DNA from: Synergistales bacterium
GTDB lineage: Bacteria > Synergistota > Synergistia > Synergistales > Synergistaceae
Direction of reading: 5' to 3'
Assembly (NCBI GenBank): GCA_026002695.1
Contig: BOCB01000011.1
Location: 1 to 37,440 of the forward strand
DNA length: 37,440 nucleotides
In this document: positions 15,681-24,585 of the stretch, in pieces
Numbering within the stretch: the stretch's first letter is position 1
Layout of the letters: every line of letters starts with the position of its first letter
Program-made: the position numbers and the translations under genes
The notes under the pieces: generated by a model
The model's database searches: none
Seen by the model: the letters and a program-made list of their open reading frames with translations, nothing else
What the model was told of the DNA's origin: nothing

Positions 15681-18600
15681 AACCTCTTAAATTGACCATA
15701 AGCGCGTTCGGCTCTTATGCCGACACACAGACCATTGATTTCACAAAGCTCGGCGCAAACGGGCTGTACTTGATTACCGGCGAAACGGGCTCAGGCAAGA
15801 CTACCATCTTTGACGCGATTTCCTATGCTCTCTTTGGGCAGGCAAGCGGTACATCGCGCAATAGATACCGGATGCTGCGCAGCGACTATGCGGAGGGCCG
15901 CGTCAAAACATTTGTCAATTTGGATTTTGCGGTCGGCGATAGCCCGTACAATATCACCCGAACTATAATACCGCATATAGCGCGGACAGGCGAAGTTTCT
16001 TATACAGACAGCACTGCCCTCACCCTTTCTGACAAAACCACTTTAGGCAGGGACAGCGAGGTCAAATCCAAAATAGCCGAGATAGTCGGGCTTGACCGAG
16101 AGCAGTTCGCGCAAATCGTGATGATAGCTCAGAACGACTTCCTGCGCTTTTTGCAGAGCGGCACAGATGACAGAGTAAAGATATTGCGCCGCATTTTCGG
16201 TACAGGCGCGCTTAAATACTTCCAGGAGAGCCTGAAATCACGGGCGAAGGATTTGAATGGCGAACTGGACATATGCCGCCGTGACTTTGAACGCCGCGAA
16301 ATTGACCCATACAAGCGTGAGGAGCAATTTACCGAATGGGAGGCTCAGATTAAAATTGACAAAGCCGCGCTTTCAGAAGCGGACAAAAACCTCGGCGTAT
16401 ACGAAAAGCAAAAAACAGATATTGCGGCGCAAACAGCCGTTGCGGAGGAACTCTCCAAAAAGTTCAGCGACCTTGACACAACTCTTGCCTCTCTCGCCGG
16501 ACATTCAGCGAAAGCCGACGAGATGAAACTGCTCGGAGAGCGCCGCGCTCGCGGGGAAATCGCTTTGCGCCGTGTAAAACCCCTCGCTGACAAGGCTTCC
16601 GAAACCGGCAGGCGGTATGTGATGGCGCAATCTGAACTCGTAACAGCAAAGACAAACGCGGAAACAGCGTTTGCTGAAACGGAGGCGGCTAAAAAGGCAT
16701 TTGCAGAACTGCTCTCGCCTGCCGAAAAACAGGCGGCGTTTGATAAACTGAAACAAGAATGGGAACAGGAGACCGCAAGACTTAAAAGACTGACCTCATT
16801 GCAAACAAACCGCGACGATATAACAGAGAAACTGAAAGAGCTTGATACTCTGCAAACAGAGCTATCCGAGATTCTGAAAAGCATAGCGGGGCTGCCGTCG
16901 CTTGCGGATACGCAAACCTCCTTTGAAAAGCTGAAACAGGAGCATGAAAAAGCCGAAAACCTGCTGACGAAGCTGACCGCTTTACAAGCCGACTATGCGG
17001 CAATCGTGAAGGCGCAGGCTGATTTAGGGAAACTGCAAGCCGAGTTTGAAACACTGAATACTGATTATGCCGCCTTGAACGCCGGTTATGAAGCGATGAA
17101 CGAGCGGTTTCTGCGCGGGCAAGCCGGATTATTGGCAAGGACTTTACAAAGCGGCGAACCTTGTCCTGTTTGCGGCTCTGCGGAGCATCCCGCCCCGGCT
17201 TGTCCTGCCGGCGATGATATTTCCGAGGGCAAACTTAAAAAGGGAAAGGACGCGGCGGATAAGGCCCGCGGCAAGCGCGACGCAAAAACCTCTGAGTGTT
17301 CCGACCTGATAGGGCGAGTCGAAACGCTTTCAAAACGTTTTCTCGCTGACTTATCGGAGTTTGTTCCTGACGCAGCTTTGGAAACGGCAGAGGCGTTGCT
17401 CTCCGGCGCTCTTGCCGCCGCTCAGTCTGCGGTGAAAACACTCACCGCCAAAAAGGCGGCGGATGAAGAAGCGCTGTCTGAATTAACTGCCCATTGGGAC
17501 AGTGTAACAAAGAAACGTGATGAACTCACGCCAAAATGTACAGAACTCAAATCCTCGGCCGATACCCTCATCAAGCGGTTCATGGCGGATTTTGCAGAGT
17601 TTGCGCCCGATGCGGCCTGGGATAACGCGGGAAAACGACTGGCGGAAACCTTCGCGGCAGCAAAAGCTAAGACAAAAGAACTGACTTCTCGGAAAGAAGC
17701 TGATGAGCGTACTCTTGCCGAACTTATAAAGAGTCGTGAAACGGCGGCAAAACGCAATGCCGACGCCGATGCGGCGCACAAAGCCGCGCTCGCTTTAGTA
17801 ACCGAACGGGAACGGCGTGAACGGGAACAAATAAAGCTCCGTGACGAAGCTCAGTCAGCATATTCAGAAGCTCTGCAATCCCATAACTTTGCTGACAAGG
17901 CGGAGTATATTGCCGCGCTCGTTACAGAAGACGAACTTACCAAAATCATTAAACAGCTTGCCGGCTACGAAAAAGAGGGCGAACGTCTCGATGCTGAAAT
18001 TAAGAGGCTCAGGGCTGAAACCTCAGATAAGGCAAAGCCGGACTTGGAAAAACTCGCGGACGAAGCGGAATCGCTCGATGCGGCAATATCTGAGCTTCGC
18101 GTTAAGCGTGATGAAGTAAAGAGCCGCCTTGAACAAACAGAGCTGGTTCGTAAAGAATTGCTGCATAGCGCGGAACGCTTCGCGAAACTCGAAAAGCAGT
18201 ATGCCGCCGTCAAGCAATTGTCTGATACGGCGAACGGCAGGCTTGATTTTGAAACTTACGCGCAGACGGCGTACTTTGAGCGCGTGCTCTCCGCCGCAAA
18301 CTCGCGCCTGAAATTTATGAGCCAAAACCGCTACGCGCTTTTGAGGAAGACAGAAATCGATGACGCCCGCCGTCGTTCCGGCTTGGAACTTGAAGTTCTG
18401 GACGCATACACAGGCAAGCCGCGTTCCGCTAACAGCTTATCAGGCGGCGAATCGTTTATGGCTTCGCTGTCGCTTGCGCTCGGATTATCTGATGTTGTTC
18501 AGCAAAGCGCGGGCGGCATACGGATTGACGCAATGTTTATTGACGAGGGTTTCGGCTCTCTTGATGCCGAAGTCCTGGAACTTGCGGTCAGAACGCTCTC

Positions 18601-18727
18601 CGATATGACGGGCGGCGGACGCGTTATTGGAATAATATCTCACGTCGCCGAGCTCCGCGAGAGGATTGACAAACAGATACAGGTTGAGAAAACGACTGCC
18701 GGGAGCAGGATAAGGATAGTGGCATAA
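15677..18727 (+). CDS. sbcC: Exonuclease SbcCD subunit C, SMC-like ATPase
   Basis: 1016 aa. Walker A GETGSGKT is at residues 35-42. Long coiled coils (about 180-480 and 520-880) flank a zinc hook with Cys496 and Cys499 in CPVCGSAEHPAP. The ABC signature LSGGES is at 921-926 and the Walker B motif MFIDEGFGSLD has Asp956 and Glu957. This is the complete Rad50-like architecture. The ATG overlaps the sbcD stop region (ATGA), so the two subunits are translationally coupled. No convincing terminator follows. Confidence 0.95.
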   Translation: MKPLKLTISAFGSYADTQTIDFTKLGANGLYLITGETGSGKTTIFDAISYALFGQASGTSRNRYRMLRSDYAEGRVKTFVNLDFAVGDSPYNITRTIIPHIARTGEVSYTDSTALTLSDKTTLGRDSEVKSKIAEIVGLDREQFAQIVMIAQNDFLRFLQSGTDDRVKILRRIFGTGALKYFQESLKSRAKDLNGELDICRRDFERREIDPYKREEQFTEWEAQIKIDKAALSEADKNLGVYEKQKTDIAAQTAVAEELSKKFSDLDTTLASLAGHSAKADEMKLLGERRARGEIALRRVKPLADKASETGRRYVMAQSELVTAKTNAETAFAETEAAKKAFAELLSPAEKQAAFDKLKQEWEQETARLKRLTSLQTNRDDITEKLKELDTLQTELSEILKSIAGLPSLADTQTSFEKLKQEHEKAENLLTKLTALQADYAAIVKAQADLGKLQAEFETLNTDYAALNAGYEAMNERFLRGQAGLLARTLQSGEPCPVCGSAEHPAPACPAGDDISEGKLKKGKDAADKARGKRDAKTSECSDLIGRVETLSKRFLADLSEFVPDAALETAEALLSGALAAAQSAVKTLTAKKAADEEALSELTAHWDSVTKKRDELTPKCTELKSSADTLIKRFMADFAEFAPDAAWDNAGKRLAETFAAAKAKTKELTSRKEADERTLAELIKSRETAAKRNADADAAHKAALALVTERERREREQIKLRDEAQSAYSEALQSHNFADKAEYIAALVTEDELTKIIKQLAGYEKEGERLDAEIKRLRAETSDKAKPDLEKLADEAESLDAAISELRVKRDEVKSRLEQTELVRKELLHSAERFAKLEKQYAAVKQLSDTANGRLDFETYAQTAYFERVLSAANSRLKFMSQNRYALLRKTEIDDARRRSGLELEVLDAYTGKPRSANSLSGGESFMASLSLALGLSDVVQQSAGGIRIDAMFIDEGFGSLDAEVLELAVRTLSDMTGGGRVIGIISHVAELRERIDKQIQVEKTTAGSRIRIVA

Positions 18728-18825
18728 GTTAAGCGGCCGCTGATTAACCCATCTTATAACTCTAAGCGCGAACGAGAAGAGTTCCAAACAATCCGGCATT
18801 CAGTTTTAGCCAAAAGGAGGCCGCT

Positions 18826-18918
18826 ATGAAGGACAGATATATTTACCCCGCGCTGTTTCACCCATCGGGTGCAAGGTTAAAATCACTTGAGATCGCTCAT
18901 AGAGCTGATTTATCTTGA
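18826..18918 (+). pseudogene. Truncated hicB-like antitoxin stub
   Basis: A 30-codon frame with a strong AAAAGGAGG 6 nt before the ATG. Its first eleven residues, MKDRYIYPALF, match the usual start of HicB antitoxins, but the conserved continuation (the DGI/FPDLPGC region) is replaced by unrelated sequence and an early stop. No hicA is present. It is most likely the surviving 5' end of a lost HicAB pair. It might still be translated as a short peptide. The rest of 18728-19158 is AT-rich and holds no other gene I can support; CCCCGAT and ATCGGGG form a long-range inverted repeat there. Confidence 0.45.
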
Positions 18919-19158
18919 TTAAAATTTATTAACCTGTGGTTTGAGGTCTCGCGGAATAAATATCAGGCACAAAAAGTATTTGTTTTTGCAAAGAAGCCCC
19001 GATTAAATCGCCAAAATAGAATTTCTGTGTTAAAATCTGAATATCGGGGTTTGAGTAGGGAAGCGTTTCTCTCGTACTTTTGAGGAAAGGTTGGTTTGTT
19101 AAGAAACTGAGGGGTAACGATAAAAATCATAATACATAATGTTTGTCTGTAAAGGACG

Positions 19159-20325
19159 GTGCTTGTATCGGTGCTGAGGTGGTTGTCTTTTCCGCCGGTC
19201 GTTTCTCTTATGCTCCTGTTGCCTGTCATGTTGTTGCGCAATCCTTCCTCCGCCGTCAAAATCCCGGTGGTTTTGTGGGGTGTCGCAATATCGGCTTATC
19301 TGTGTGTATGTATGATTTCAGTATTTTTTATATCTCAGCGAGGCGACAATTCTCACAATGTCCCCATAGGTTGTTTGGCTCAGGGGTTGCTGCTTTCGGT
19401 GGTGCCTCTTCACGCCGGTTCGCCGCTCCTGTCCCTCGTAGGTATTCTCGTTTTCCTTGCCGGGCTTTTCCTGGCGTTCACATCCGCTACGAGCGGCGTT
19501 CCGGTACAAGCGGCGCGCGCGCGCGATGCTTCGCCTGACGTTTCGCGCGAGAATCTTATCGATGGCCTCGTATCAAAACTTGAACTTCCGATTTGCATAA
19601 CGGACGCGAGCGGTTTGATACTGAACCCCTCCGCGAAATTTTGCGAGGCAATCGGAGGTTCGCCCGATGACCTGATAGGCGGGCCGATAACCGAGATACT
19701 GCCTATCGACGATGAAACGGCGACGTTCTCGTCCGGCAAATGGTGGATCTCGCAGGTTAAGGACGGGGGGTATTTTTATTTCTCGCTCCTCCCCACACCG
19801 AATTGCGCGCCGCAGAAACAGGAAGCGCAGGTTCCGCAGCAAAGAGGAATAAGCGTACTCGACAAGGATACCGGGCTCTACGTCGAAGAGTATCGTCAGT
19901 TCAGGGGGCCGCAGGAGATAGAGCGCAGTCAGCGCTACAAACGTCCCCTGTCGGGAATTTTGGCGGCGTTGCAGCTGACCCCCTCGGCGGAGGTCGACAT
20001 ATCAGACGAGCAGAAGAAGATGGTATTCATCGCGTTCGCCACGAAGGTGGCTCAGTCTTTGCGAAACACAGACTGCGGTTTTCTGTTGCCGAACGGTAAT
20101 ATACAGTTGCTGCTGCCCGAGACGCTCGGCGCAAACGCAAAGACTGTTATGGGCCGCATCATCACATTGCCGCAGGACGCTTTCGACGAGGGCATCAGGG
20201 CGGCTCTCAGTCCGAAGGTAAACGCCGGAATGATATTCTACAATGGGGCGTCAAAGATGGAATACTCGCTTTTCTCGGCGGCGTTAGAGGAAAGTTTGCA
20301 GAAGAACTCCGGAGGTAAAGATTAA
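19159..20325 (+). CDS. Membrane PAS protein with degenerate GGDEF domain
   Basis: 388 aa. Four or so N-terminal transmembrane helices (residues 1-110) are followed by a PAS-like domain (about 130-215: ELPICITDASGLILNPSAKF, GGPITEILP). The C-terminal part resembles a diguanylate cyclase: DKDTGLYVEEYRQF corresponds to the usual DxLTGLxNRRxF, and RSQRYKRPLSGILAALQL to the segment after it. The GGDEF loop is lost; its place reads LLPNGNIQLLLPET. Cyclase activity is therefore unlikely, and the domain may bind a nucleotide or act only as a dimer or sensor element. The start is uncertain: GTG at 19159 has AAAGGA very close, and GTG at 19171 or a TTG near 19180 are alternatives. Confidence 0.6.
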   Translation: MLVSVLRWLSFPPVVSLMLLLPVMLLRNPSSAVKIPVVLWGVAISAYLCVCMISVFFISQRGDNSHNVPIGCLAQGLLLSVVPLHAGSPLLSLVGILVFLAGLFLAFTSATSGVPVQAARARDASPDVSRENLIDGLVSKLELPICITDASGLILNPSAKFCEAIGGSPDDLIGGPITEILPIDDETATFSSGKWWISQVKDGGYFYFSLLPTPNCAPQKQEAQVPQQRGISVLDKDTGLYVEEYRQFRGPQEIERSQRYKRPLSGILAALQLTPSAEVDISDEQKKMVFIAFATKVAQSLRNTDCGFLLPNGNIQLLLPETLGANAKTVMGRIITLPQDAFDEGIRAALSPKVNAGMIFYNGASKMEYSLFSAALEESLQKNSGGKD

Positions 20326-20332
20326 CCGGCCT

Positions 20333-20446
20333 TCCGCAGGGGACCCAGAGTAACCGCGGCACCCGAAGAGGTTTGCTTACCGTTGCTTTCTTCCGAACCT
20401 GGCGGGATTCACAATTCTTCGCCGCGCGGGACTGGGTTCCCTGCGC
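20333..20446 (-). ncRNA. ffs: Signal recognition particle RNA (small bacterial type, 4.5S-like)
   Basis: Read on the minus strand, the ends pair strongly (GCAGGG with CCCTGC, then ACCCAG with CTGGGT). The apical domain carries the universal SRP signature: CGCCAGGTTCGGAAGAAAGC, with its GGAA tetraloop, followed by AACGGTAAGC and later GGGTGCCGCGG. The two base pairs closing the tetraloop are U-A and C-G rather than the usual C-G pairs, a compensatory change. The RNA binds Ffh to target membrane proteins. The length of about 114 nt, without an Alu domain, is the Gram-negative type. It lies antisense in the gap between the PAS protein and the phosphatase. Confidence 0.88.
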
Positions 20447-20464
20447 AAAGCCGATATTGAGTGT

Positions 20465-20493
20465 ATATTAGCATGTTACGAGGGAGAGCGCAA
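20465..20493 (-). promoter_or_regulatory. Promoter of the SRP RNA gene
   Basis: On the minus strand, TTGCGC (20493-20488) and TAATAT (20470-20465) are separated by 17 nt. The predicted start lies about a dozen nt upstream of the mature RNA end, consistent with 5' trimming. The hexamers are imperfect. Confidence 0.5.
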
Positions 20494-20539
20494 GGATTAT
20501 GGGAAAATCGATTTATTGTCGGGAACCTAAGGGGTAACG

Positions 20540-21199
20540 ATGAAAAAGGCGATATTGTTCGATCTCGACGGAACCCTCTTGAATACGCTTGACGACTTGG
20601 CGGACAGCGCTAACCATGTCTTGGAAAGTCACGGCTGGCCGACTCACGAAAGAGACGCTTATAAGCTGTTCGTCGGCAGCGGAGCGGCAAACCTGATAAA
20701 GAGGATAATCCCCGAAAATGAAGTTAAGGATGATGAGATAGAGGAATTAGCGCAGGAGTTCATCGCCCGCTATAATAATGCTCACATTTTGGACAAGACG
20801 CGCCCTTATGACGGGATAATCGATATGATAGCGCTGCTGAAAAACCGAGGCGTCAATCTGGCCGTTACGTCAAATAAGCCCGACGCTCAGACGCGGTATT
20901 TAATAACAGAGATATTCGGCGAGGGAACCTTCTCACATGTCGCCGGAAGCACAAAGGGGCTGCCTGTAAAGCCCGATCCGACCATAGCGATAACGGCAAT
21001 GCAAGCTCTCTCCGCAACTCCCGACGAATGCGCCTTCTGCGGGGACAGCGGCGTCGACATGCAGACCGCAAAAAACGCGCGCTGCTGCGCCATAGGAGTA
21101 ACGTGGGGCTTCCGTTCAAGAGAAGAACTCGTTGCTAACGGCGCCGACGTAATAATTGATTCGCCTGATGAGTTGATTGGGATTATAAAACAATCATAA
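20540..21199 (+). CDS. gph: Phosphoglycolate phosphatase-like HAD hydrolase
   Basis: 219 aa HAD-superfamily phosphatase. Motif I is LFDLDGTLLNTLDD with nucleophile Asp8 and acid/base Asp10. Motif II is AVTSNKPDAQT, the motif III lysine lies in KGLPVKPDPT, and motif IV is FCGDSGVDMQTAKNA. The cap domain is of the phosphoglycolate phosphatase type. AAGGGG lies just upstream of the ATG. Gph enzymes remove 2-phosphoglycolate formed during DNA repair, but related members act on other small sugar phosphates or pyrophosphate, so the substrate is provisional. It converges with the racemase gene. Confidence 0.85.
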   Translation: MKKAILFDLDGTLLNTLDDLADSANHVLESHGWPTHERDAYKLFVGSGAANLIKRIIPENEVKDDEIEELAQEFIARYNNAHILDKTRPYDGIIDMIALLKNRGVNLAVTSNKPDAQTRYLITEIFGEGTFSHVAGSTKGLPVKPDPTIAITAMQALSATPDECAFCGDSGVDMQTAKNARCCAIGVTWGFRSREELVANGADVIIDSPDELIGIIKQS

Positions 21200-21210
21200 C
21201 ATAAACTGCA

Positions 21211-21226
21211 GGGGCTCCTCGCCCCC
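21211..21226 (-). repeat. GC-rich hairpin repeat, family C
   Basis: GGGGCTCCTCGCCCCC here is the exact reverse complement of 4425-4440. It forms a GGGGC/GCCCC hairpin just after the gph stop. Confidence 0.5.
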
Positions 21227-21231
21227 GGCAT

Positions 21232-21272
21232 AAGCGGACGACCGGCGAAGAATTGAGCCTTGTCGGCCGCTT
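21232..21272. terminator. Likely bidirectional terminator between convergent genes
   Basis: AAGCGG-A-CGAC pairs with GTCG-G-CCGCTT (one mismatch) around a 20-nt loop. On the plus strand it is followed by AGTTTCTT. It lies between the gph stop and the racemase stop on the opposite strand. The T tract is short, so the call is modest. Confidence 0.4.
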
Positions 21273-21292
21273 AGTTTCTTCATCAAGGGTTA

Positions 21293-22375
21293 TCACTCTA
21301 TAAATCTTTTCTCTGCGAGGTTGTTCGCGGTGGCGAAGAGCACGGATTGATACGTCATCGTCATGGATATTGTGCCGCCGAGTCTATACCGTTCTTTGCT
21401 GTCATGTATGTCGGCAATTAAATGGTCGCTGCTGCACCCGAGCAACGTAACTCCTTCGTCGATCGGTATCAGTTTCGTGTAATCTGCAATATCGAACGCT
21501 CCTGCGGCGAGTATGGCTCTGCGTCTTATCCCTCTGTCCTCGTAAGTCCTTACGTTTCCGAAAGCGTTCAGCCCAAGCCTGCCTGTCGGGCGCGTTGGCT
21601 TCTCGCCTATTTCCACTATTTCGGCCTCGAATATGAATGCGTCGTCAGTCAAGCCTTCAAGCGATCCCTCTGGGATGTCGCGCGCCTCGGAGCGCAGCAA
21701 ATTCGCCGCTCCCACGCGAAGGTGGTTTATGCCCTCAGGCATTTCGCCGGTTACCGACAAGTACAATGACGTGCTTGCCCCGCCCGATACGACATCCAAT
21801 TTGCGCCCAATCGCCCGTTCAACCTCGCGAGCGTTCGACACGAGCACCGAGAGGTTTTCGGCGGTCGGCGTGATTGACCCGTAACAGGAGAGGTTGGAAC
21901 CTATACCGCGCAGGTGTATATTCCGTAAGTTATTTTCAATAAATACGGCAGTCTCCATGAAACGTTCCTCATCGATTATCCCCTCGCGCAGATCCCCAAG
22001 GTCGCGCATGAGTATTATTTTGTGCGTTTTGTTCCGTGAGCGGGCTTCCTCGTCTATTCGTTTTATCGTCTCAATTTCTGAGTTGAGGCTGACATCCGCG
22101 CAATCTACGAGATTATCTGTCTCGGAGAGCATCGGTATGCGAATCGCCATAGTCTCGACTTCAAAACAGCTTTTTACGGCGCGCAGATGCGGCAGACGCG
22201 AGCTGGCAAAGGACCTGTAACCGGCGTCATACAACGCCGATGTAATCTCGGAGAGCGCGTTATATCCCTTCACGACAGCCGTACAGTCTATTCCGGCAGA
22301 CGCGCAGGCATCACGAATTGCCTCCGCGTTTTTTCTGATTTGTTTTGTATTTATATGTAAAATCGGATATGTCAT
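21293..22375 (-). CDS. Alanine/ornithine racemase family PLP enzyme
   Basis: 360 aa, fold type III PLP enzyme. Lys36 in TAVVKGYNA is the expected Schiff-base lysine. The N-terminal TIM-barrel segments (ILHINTKQIRKNA, GIGSNLSCYG, VVSGGASTSLYL, INHLRVGAANLLRSEA) match the group that includes clostridial ornithine racemase. Substrate specificity (ornithine, alanine or another amino acid) cannot be set by eye. Ornithine racemase normally sits with D-ornithine aminomutase (oraS/oraE) genes, and none is present here. A strong promoter lies directly upstream on the minus strand. Confidence 0.8.
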   Translation of the reverse strand: MTYPILHINTKQIRKNAEAIRDACASAGIDCTAVVKGYNALSEITSALYDAGYRSFASSRLPHLRAVKSCFEVETMAIRIPMLSETDNLVDCADVSLNSEIETIKRIDEEARSRNKTHKIILMRDLGDLREGIIDEERFMETAVFIENNLRNIHLRGIGSNLSCYGSITPTAENLSVLVSNAREVERAIGRKLDVVSGGASTSLYLSVTGEMPEGINHLRVGAANLLRSEARDIPEGSLEGLTDDAFIFEAEIVEIGEKPTRPTGRLGLNAFGNVRTYEDRGIRRRAILAAGAFDIADYTKLIPIDEGVTLLGCSSDHLIADIHDSKERYRLGGTISMTMTYQSVLFATANNLAEKRFIE

Positions 22376-22384
22376 GATGAAACA

Positions 22385-22412
22385 ATTCTACACCAAGGGT
22401 ATATTGTGTCAA
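22385..22412 (-). promoter_or_regulatory. Promoter of the racemase gene
   Basis: On the minus strand, TTGACA (22412-22407) and TAGAAT (22390-22385) are separated by 16 nt. The -10 element ends only 10 nt before the annotated ATG at 22375, so the 5' leader is very short or absent and translation may be leaderless, unless a downstream start is used. Confidence 0.6.
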
Positions 22413-22451
22413 CATGCAAAGCGCGCCTGAACGGCGGCCTATTTCAAGAAA

Positions 22452-22480
22452 ATGACACAACACGCCTTTTATAATATAAT
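22452..22480 (+). promoter_or_regulatory. Promoter of guaA
   Basis: ATGACA at 22452-22457 and a perfect TATAAT at 22475-22480 are separated by 17 nt. The predicted start near 22487 leaves a leader of about 30 nt. No purine riboswitch is visible. Confidence 0.65.
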
Positions 22481-22516
22481 AATCTCAATGAAATCGAAAG
22501 GCGGGGTTAAATAATA

Positions 22517-24067
22517 ATGGACTGTAAAGACAAACGCGGCGGTATCGTAATACTCGACTTCGGCTCACAGTACACACAGCTCATCGCTCGCAGGGTGCGC
22601 GAGTTCGAGGTATACAGCGAGATATTTCCGCGGAATGCCCCCTTTTCCAAAATAACGGAGTCCCGCCCAAAGGGCATAATTCTCTCCGGCGGCCCGATGA
22701 GCATCACAGGCGCCGGGTCCCCTGCTCTTGATGACGCCATCCTCGAATACGGCGTCCCCGTCCTCGGCATCTGTTACGGGATGCAGCTCTTGGCTCACAA
22801 GCTCGGAGGCCGCGTCGAAAAAGGACGCCTCGGCGAGTACGGCAGGACGACGGTTCGTTTCGACAAATCAACCGGACTTAAAATTCTCGGCGGCATCCCC
22901 TCCGACGTCAATGTATGGATGAGCCACTGGGACGAGGTGATACGCCCGCCGGAAGGCGCGGTCGTCTTCGGGGCGAGCGAGTTCGGCCCATGCGCCGCGT
23001 TCTCGTTCGACAACGAGAGGGTAACAGGTCTGCAATTCCACCCGGAGGTGGAGTCCACGGAGTATGGCCGCGAAATGCTCAGCGCCTTTATATTTGACAT
23101 ATGTGCCTGCGAGCCCAACTGGAAGCTCGGCGACTGGGTCTCGCGAAGCATTGATGGGATACGGGAGCAGGTAGGTCCTTCGGAGAGAATTGTGTGCGGT
23201 CTTTCCGGCGGCGTCGATTCGACTGTAGCTGCCGCGCTCGTCTCGAAGGCGGTAGGTGACAGATTGGACTGCATCTTTGTTGATCATGGCTTCATGCGCA
23301 AGGATGAGCCCAAAAGCGTTATGGAGATGTACAGGGGGATGGACCTGCGCGTACACCACGTCAACGCGAGCGAGAAATTCCTCGGCGCAATATCCGGCGT
23401 ATTCAGCCCGGAACGTAAGCGCAAGACGATAGGCGAGCTGTTCGTCCGCGTCTTCGAGAGCGAGGCATGTCGCATAGGAGGCGCCGAATGGCTGCTCCAA
23501 GGGACGATATACCCCGACGTCATAGAGAGCGGGCATGTCGGAGGCGACGTAATAAAGAGCCATCACAACGTCGGCGGTCTGCCGGAGGACATGAGCATGA
23601 AATTATTGGAGCCTCTGCGCGAACTCTTCAAGGACGAAGTGCGGCGTATAGGCGCGCTTATAGGAGTCTCCGGCGACTTTCTGAAACGGCACCCTTTTCC
23701 AGGCCCCGGCCTCGCCATAAGATGCCTCGGCCCCGTCGAAAAGCACAGGCTTGACGCGCTACGCGAAGCCGACGCGATATTCCTTGATGAGATACGCACC
23801 GCCGGCCTGTACGACGAAATATGGCAGGCGTTCTGCGTCCTCCTGCCCGTCAAGAGCGTTGGAGTGGCCGGAGATGTGCGCACCTACGGCGAGACCGCGG
23901 CGCTCCGCGCCGTAACGTCCTCGGACGCCATGACCGCGTCCTCGGCGCGCCTCCCCTGGGAGCTGATCGAGCGCGCGGCAAAACGAATCTGCGGCGAGGT
24001 CCCGATGGTCGGCAGAGTGGTAATGGACGTTACCGGCAAACCCCCGGCAACGATAGAGTGGGAATAG
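22517..24067 (+). CDS. guaA: GMP synthase (glutamine-hydrolysing)
   Basis: 516 aa, full length. It amidates XMP to GMP. The class I glutamine amidotransferase domain has the nucleophile Cys86 in GICYGMQLL and the His/Glu pair in LQFHPEVEST. The ATP-pyrophosphatase domain has the PP-loop GLSGGVDSTV. The dimerisation domain ends with the conserved KPPATIEWE. The 3' end of guaA is a known integration site for genomic islands, and here the accessory region starts directly after its stop codon. Confidence 0.97.
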   Translation: MDCKDKRGGIVILDFGSQYTQLIARRVREFEVYSEIFPRNAPFSKITESRPKGIILSGGPMSITGAGSPALDDAILEYGVPVLGICYGMQLLAHKLGGRVEKGRLGEYGRTTVRFDKSTGLKILGGIPSDVNVWMSHWDEVIRPPEGAVVFGASEFGPCAAFSFDNERVTGLQFHPEVESTEYGREMLSAFIFDICACEPNWKLGDWVSRSIDGIREQVGPSERIVCGLSGGVDSTVAAALVSKAVGDRLDCIFVDHGFMRKDEPKSVMEMYRGMDLRVHHVNASEKFLGAISGVFSPERKRKTIGELFVRVFESEACRIGGAEWLLQGTIYPDVIESGHVGGDVIKSHHNVGGLPEDMSMKLLEPLRELFKDEVRRIGALIGVSGDFLKRHPFPGPGLAIRCLGPVEKHRLDALREADAIFLDEIRTAGLYDEIWQAFCVLLPVKSVGVAGDVRTYGETAALRAVTSSDAMTASSARLPWELIERAAKRICGEVPMVGRVVMDVTGKPPATIEWE

Positions 24068-24080
24068 TAGCGGGAGTTAT

Positions 24081-24106
24081 AAAACACCAGTAAAATCAGT
24101 GTTTTT
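24081..24106 (+). terminator. Possible weak terminator after guaA
   Basis: AAACAC (24082-24087) pairs with GTGTTT (24099-24104), with an 11-nt loop and a TTTTT run. The stem is short and AU-rich. Confidence 0.35.
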
Positions 24107-24153
24107 GGGCTTCGTTTTAGAGTTTTGATAGCAGACTTCCCAAACGGCGTGTC

Positions 24154-24585
24154 TTAGTCAGTTGTTTCCGGAGGTTTGCGCCACTGTTTTGGAGGCTCGT
24201 GTTTGCCGAGGTCATCGGCAGTCTGCGGCCAGTTGAGTTTCCATTCCATATATTCGGCCTTGCTGATAGTTTCGTCAGTAAGGTCTTTTTTGTGTTGCTG
24301 CCATCCAGAGATGAAGTCATCGAGAATCTTTCTGTTAAATGCGATGCACTCCTTCCCATCGAAGTCAGGTATGGAGAGACCGTAATGCTCGTCCAGCTCA
24401 AAGAGCGTATACATGAGATCCTCAGCCGCATAAAGCGTCGGCTCGTAGATGGAGCGATAGTTCACATCGAGAGCCTTGGCAATTTCGCGCAGCATATTAT
24501 CTGCAAGAGATGGTTTTCGTCAAGCATAGCTTTCAAGATACTCTGTTTACCACTCGCTGCCGGAGTATAAGACGAGGCAAGCAAC
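24154..24585 (-). pseudogene. Broken XRE-family transcriptional regulator
   Basis: The intact C-terminal part (24154-24519, minus strand) reads RKPSLADNMLREIAKALDVN and continues into LMYTLFELDEHYGLSI, the usual region after the helix-turn-helix of XRE regulators. A TGA at 24522-24520 interrupts it just upstream. Beyond it LESYA is in the same frame and AASGKQS is in another frame, consistent with a helix-turn-helix broken by a stop and a frameshift. An internal ATG at 24495 could still give a 113-aa fragment without DNA-binding ability. It lies between guaA and an IS3 remnant and is probably debris of an integrated element. Confidence 0.55.

Noticed and set aside
19105..19125. GGGGTAACGATAAAA resembling the gph ribosome binding site and start (GGGGTAACGATGAAAA)
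   Set aside because: The start codon position is ATA and the frame closes within a few codons; a similarity of about a dozen bases can arise by chance.
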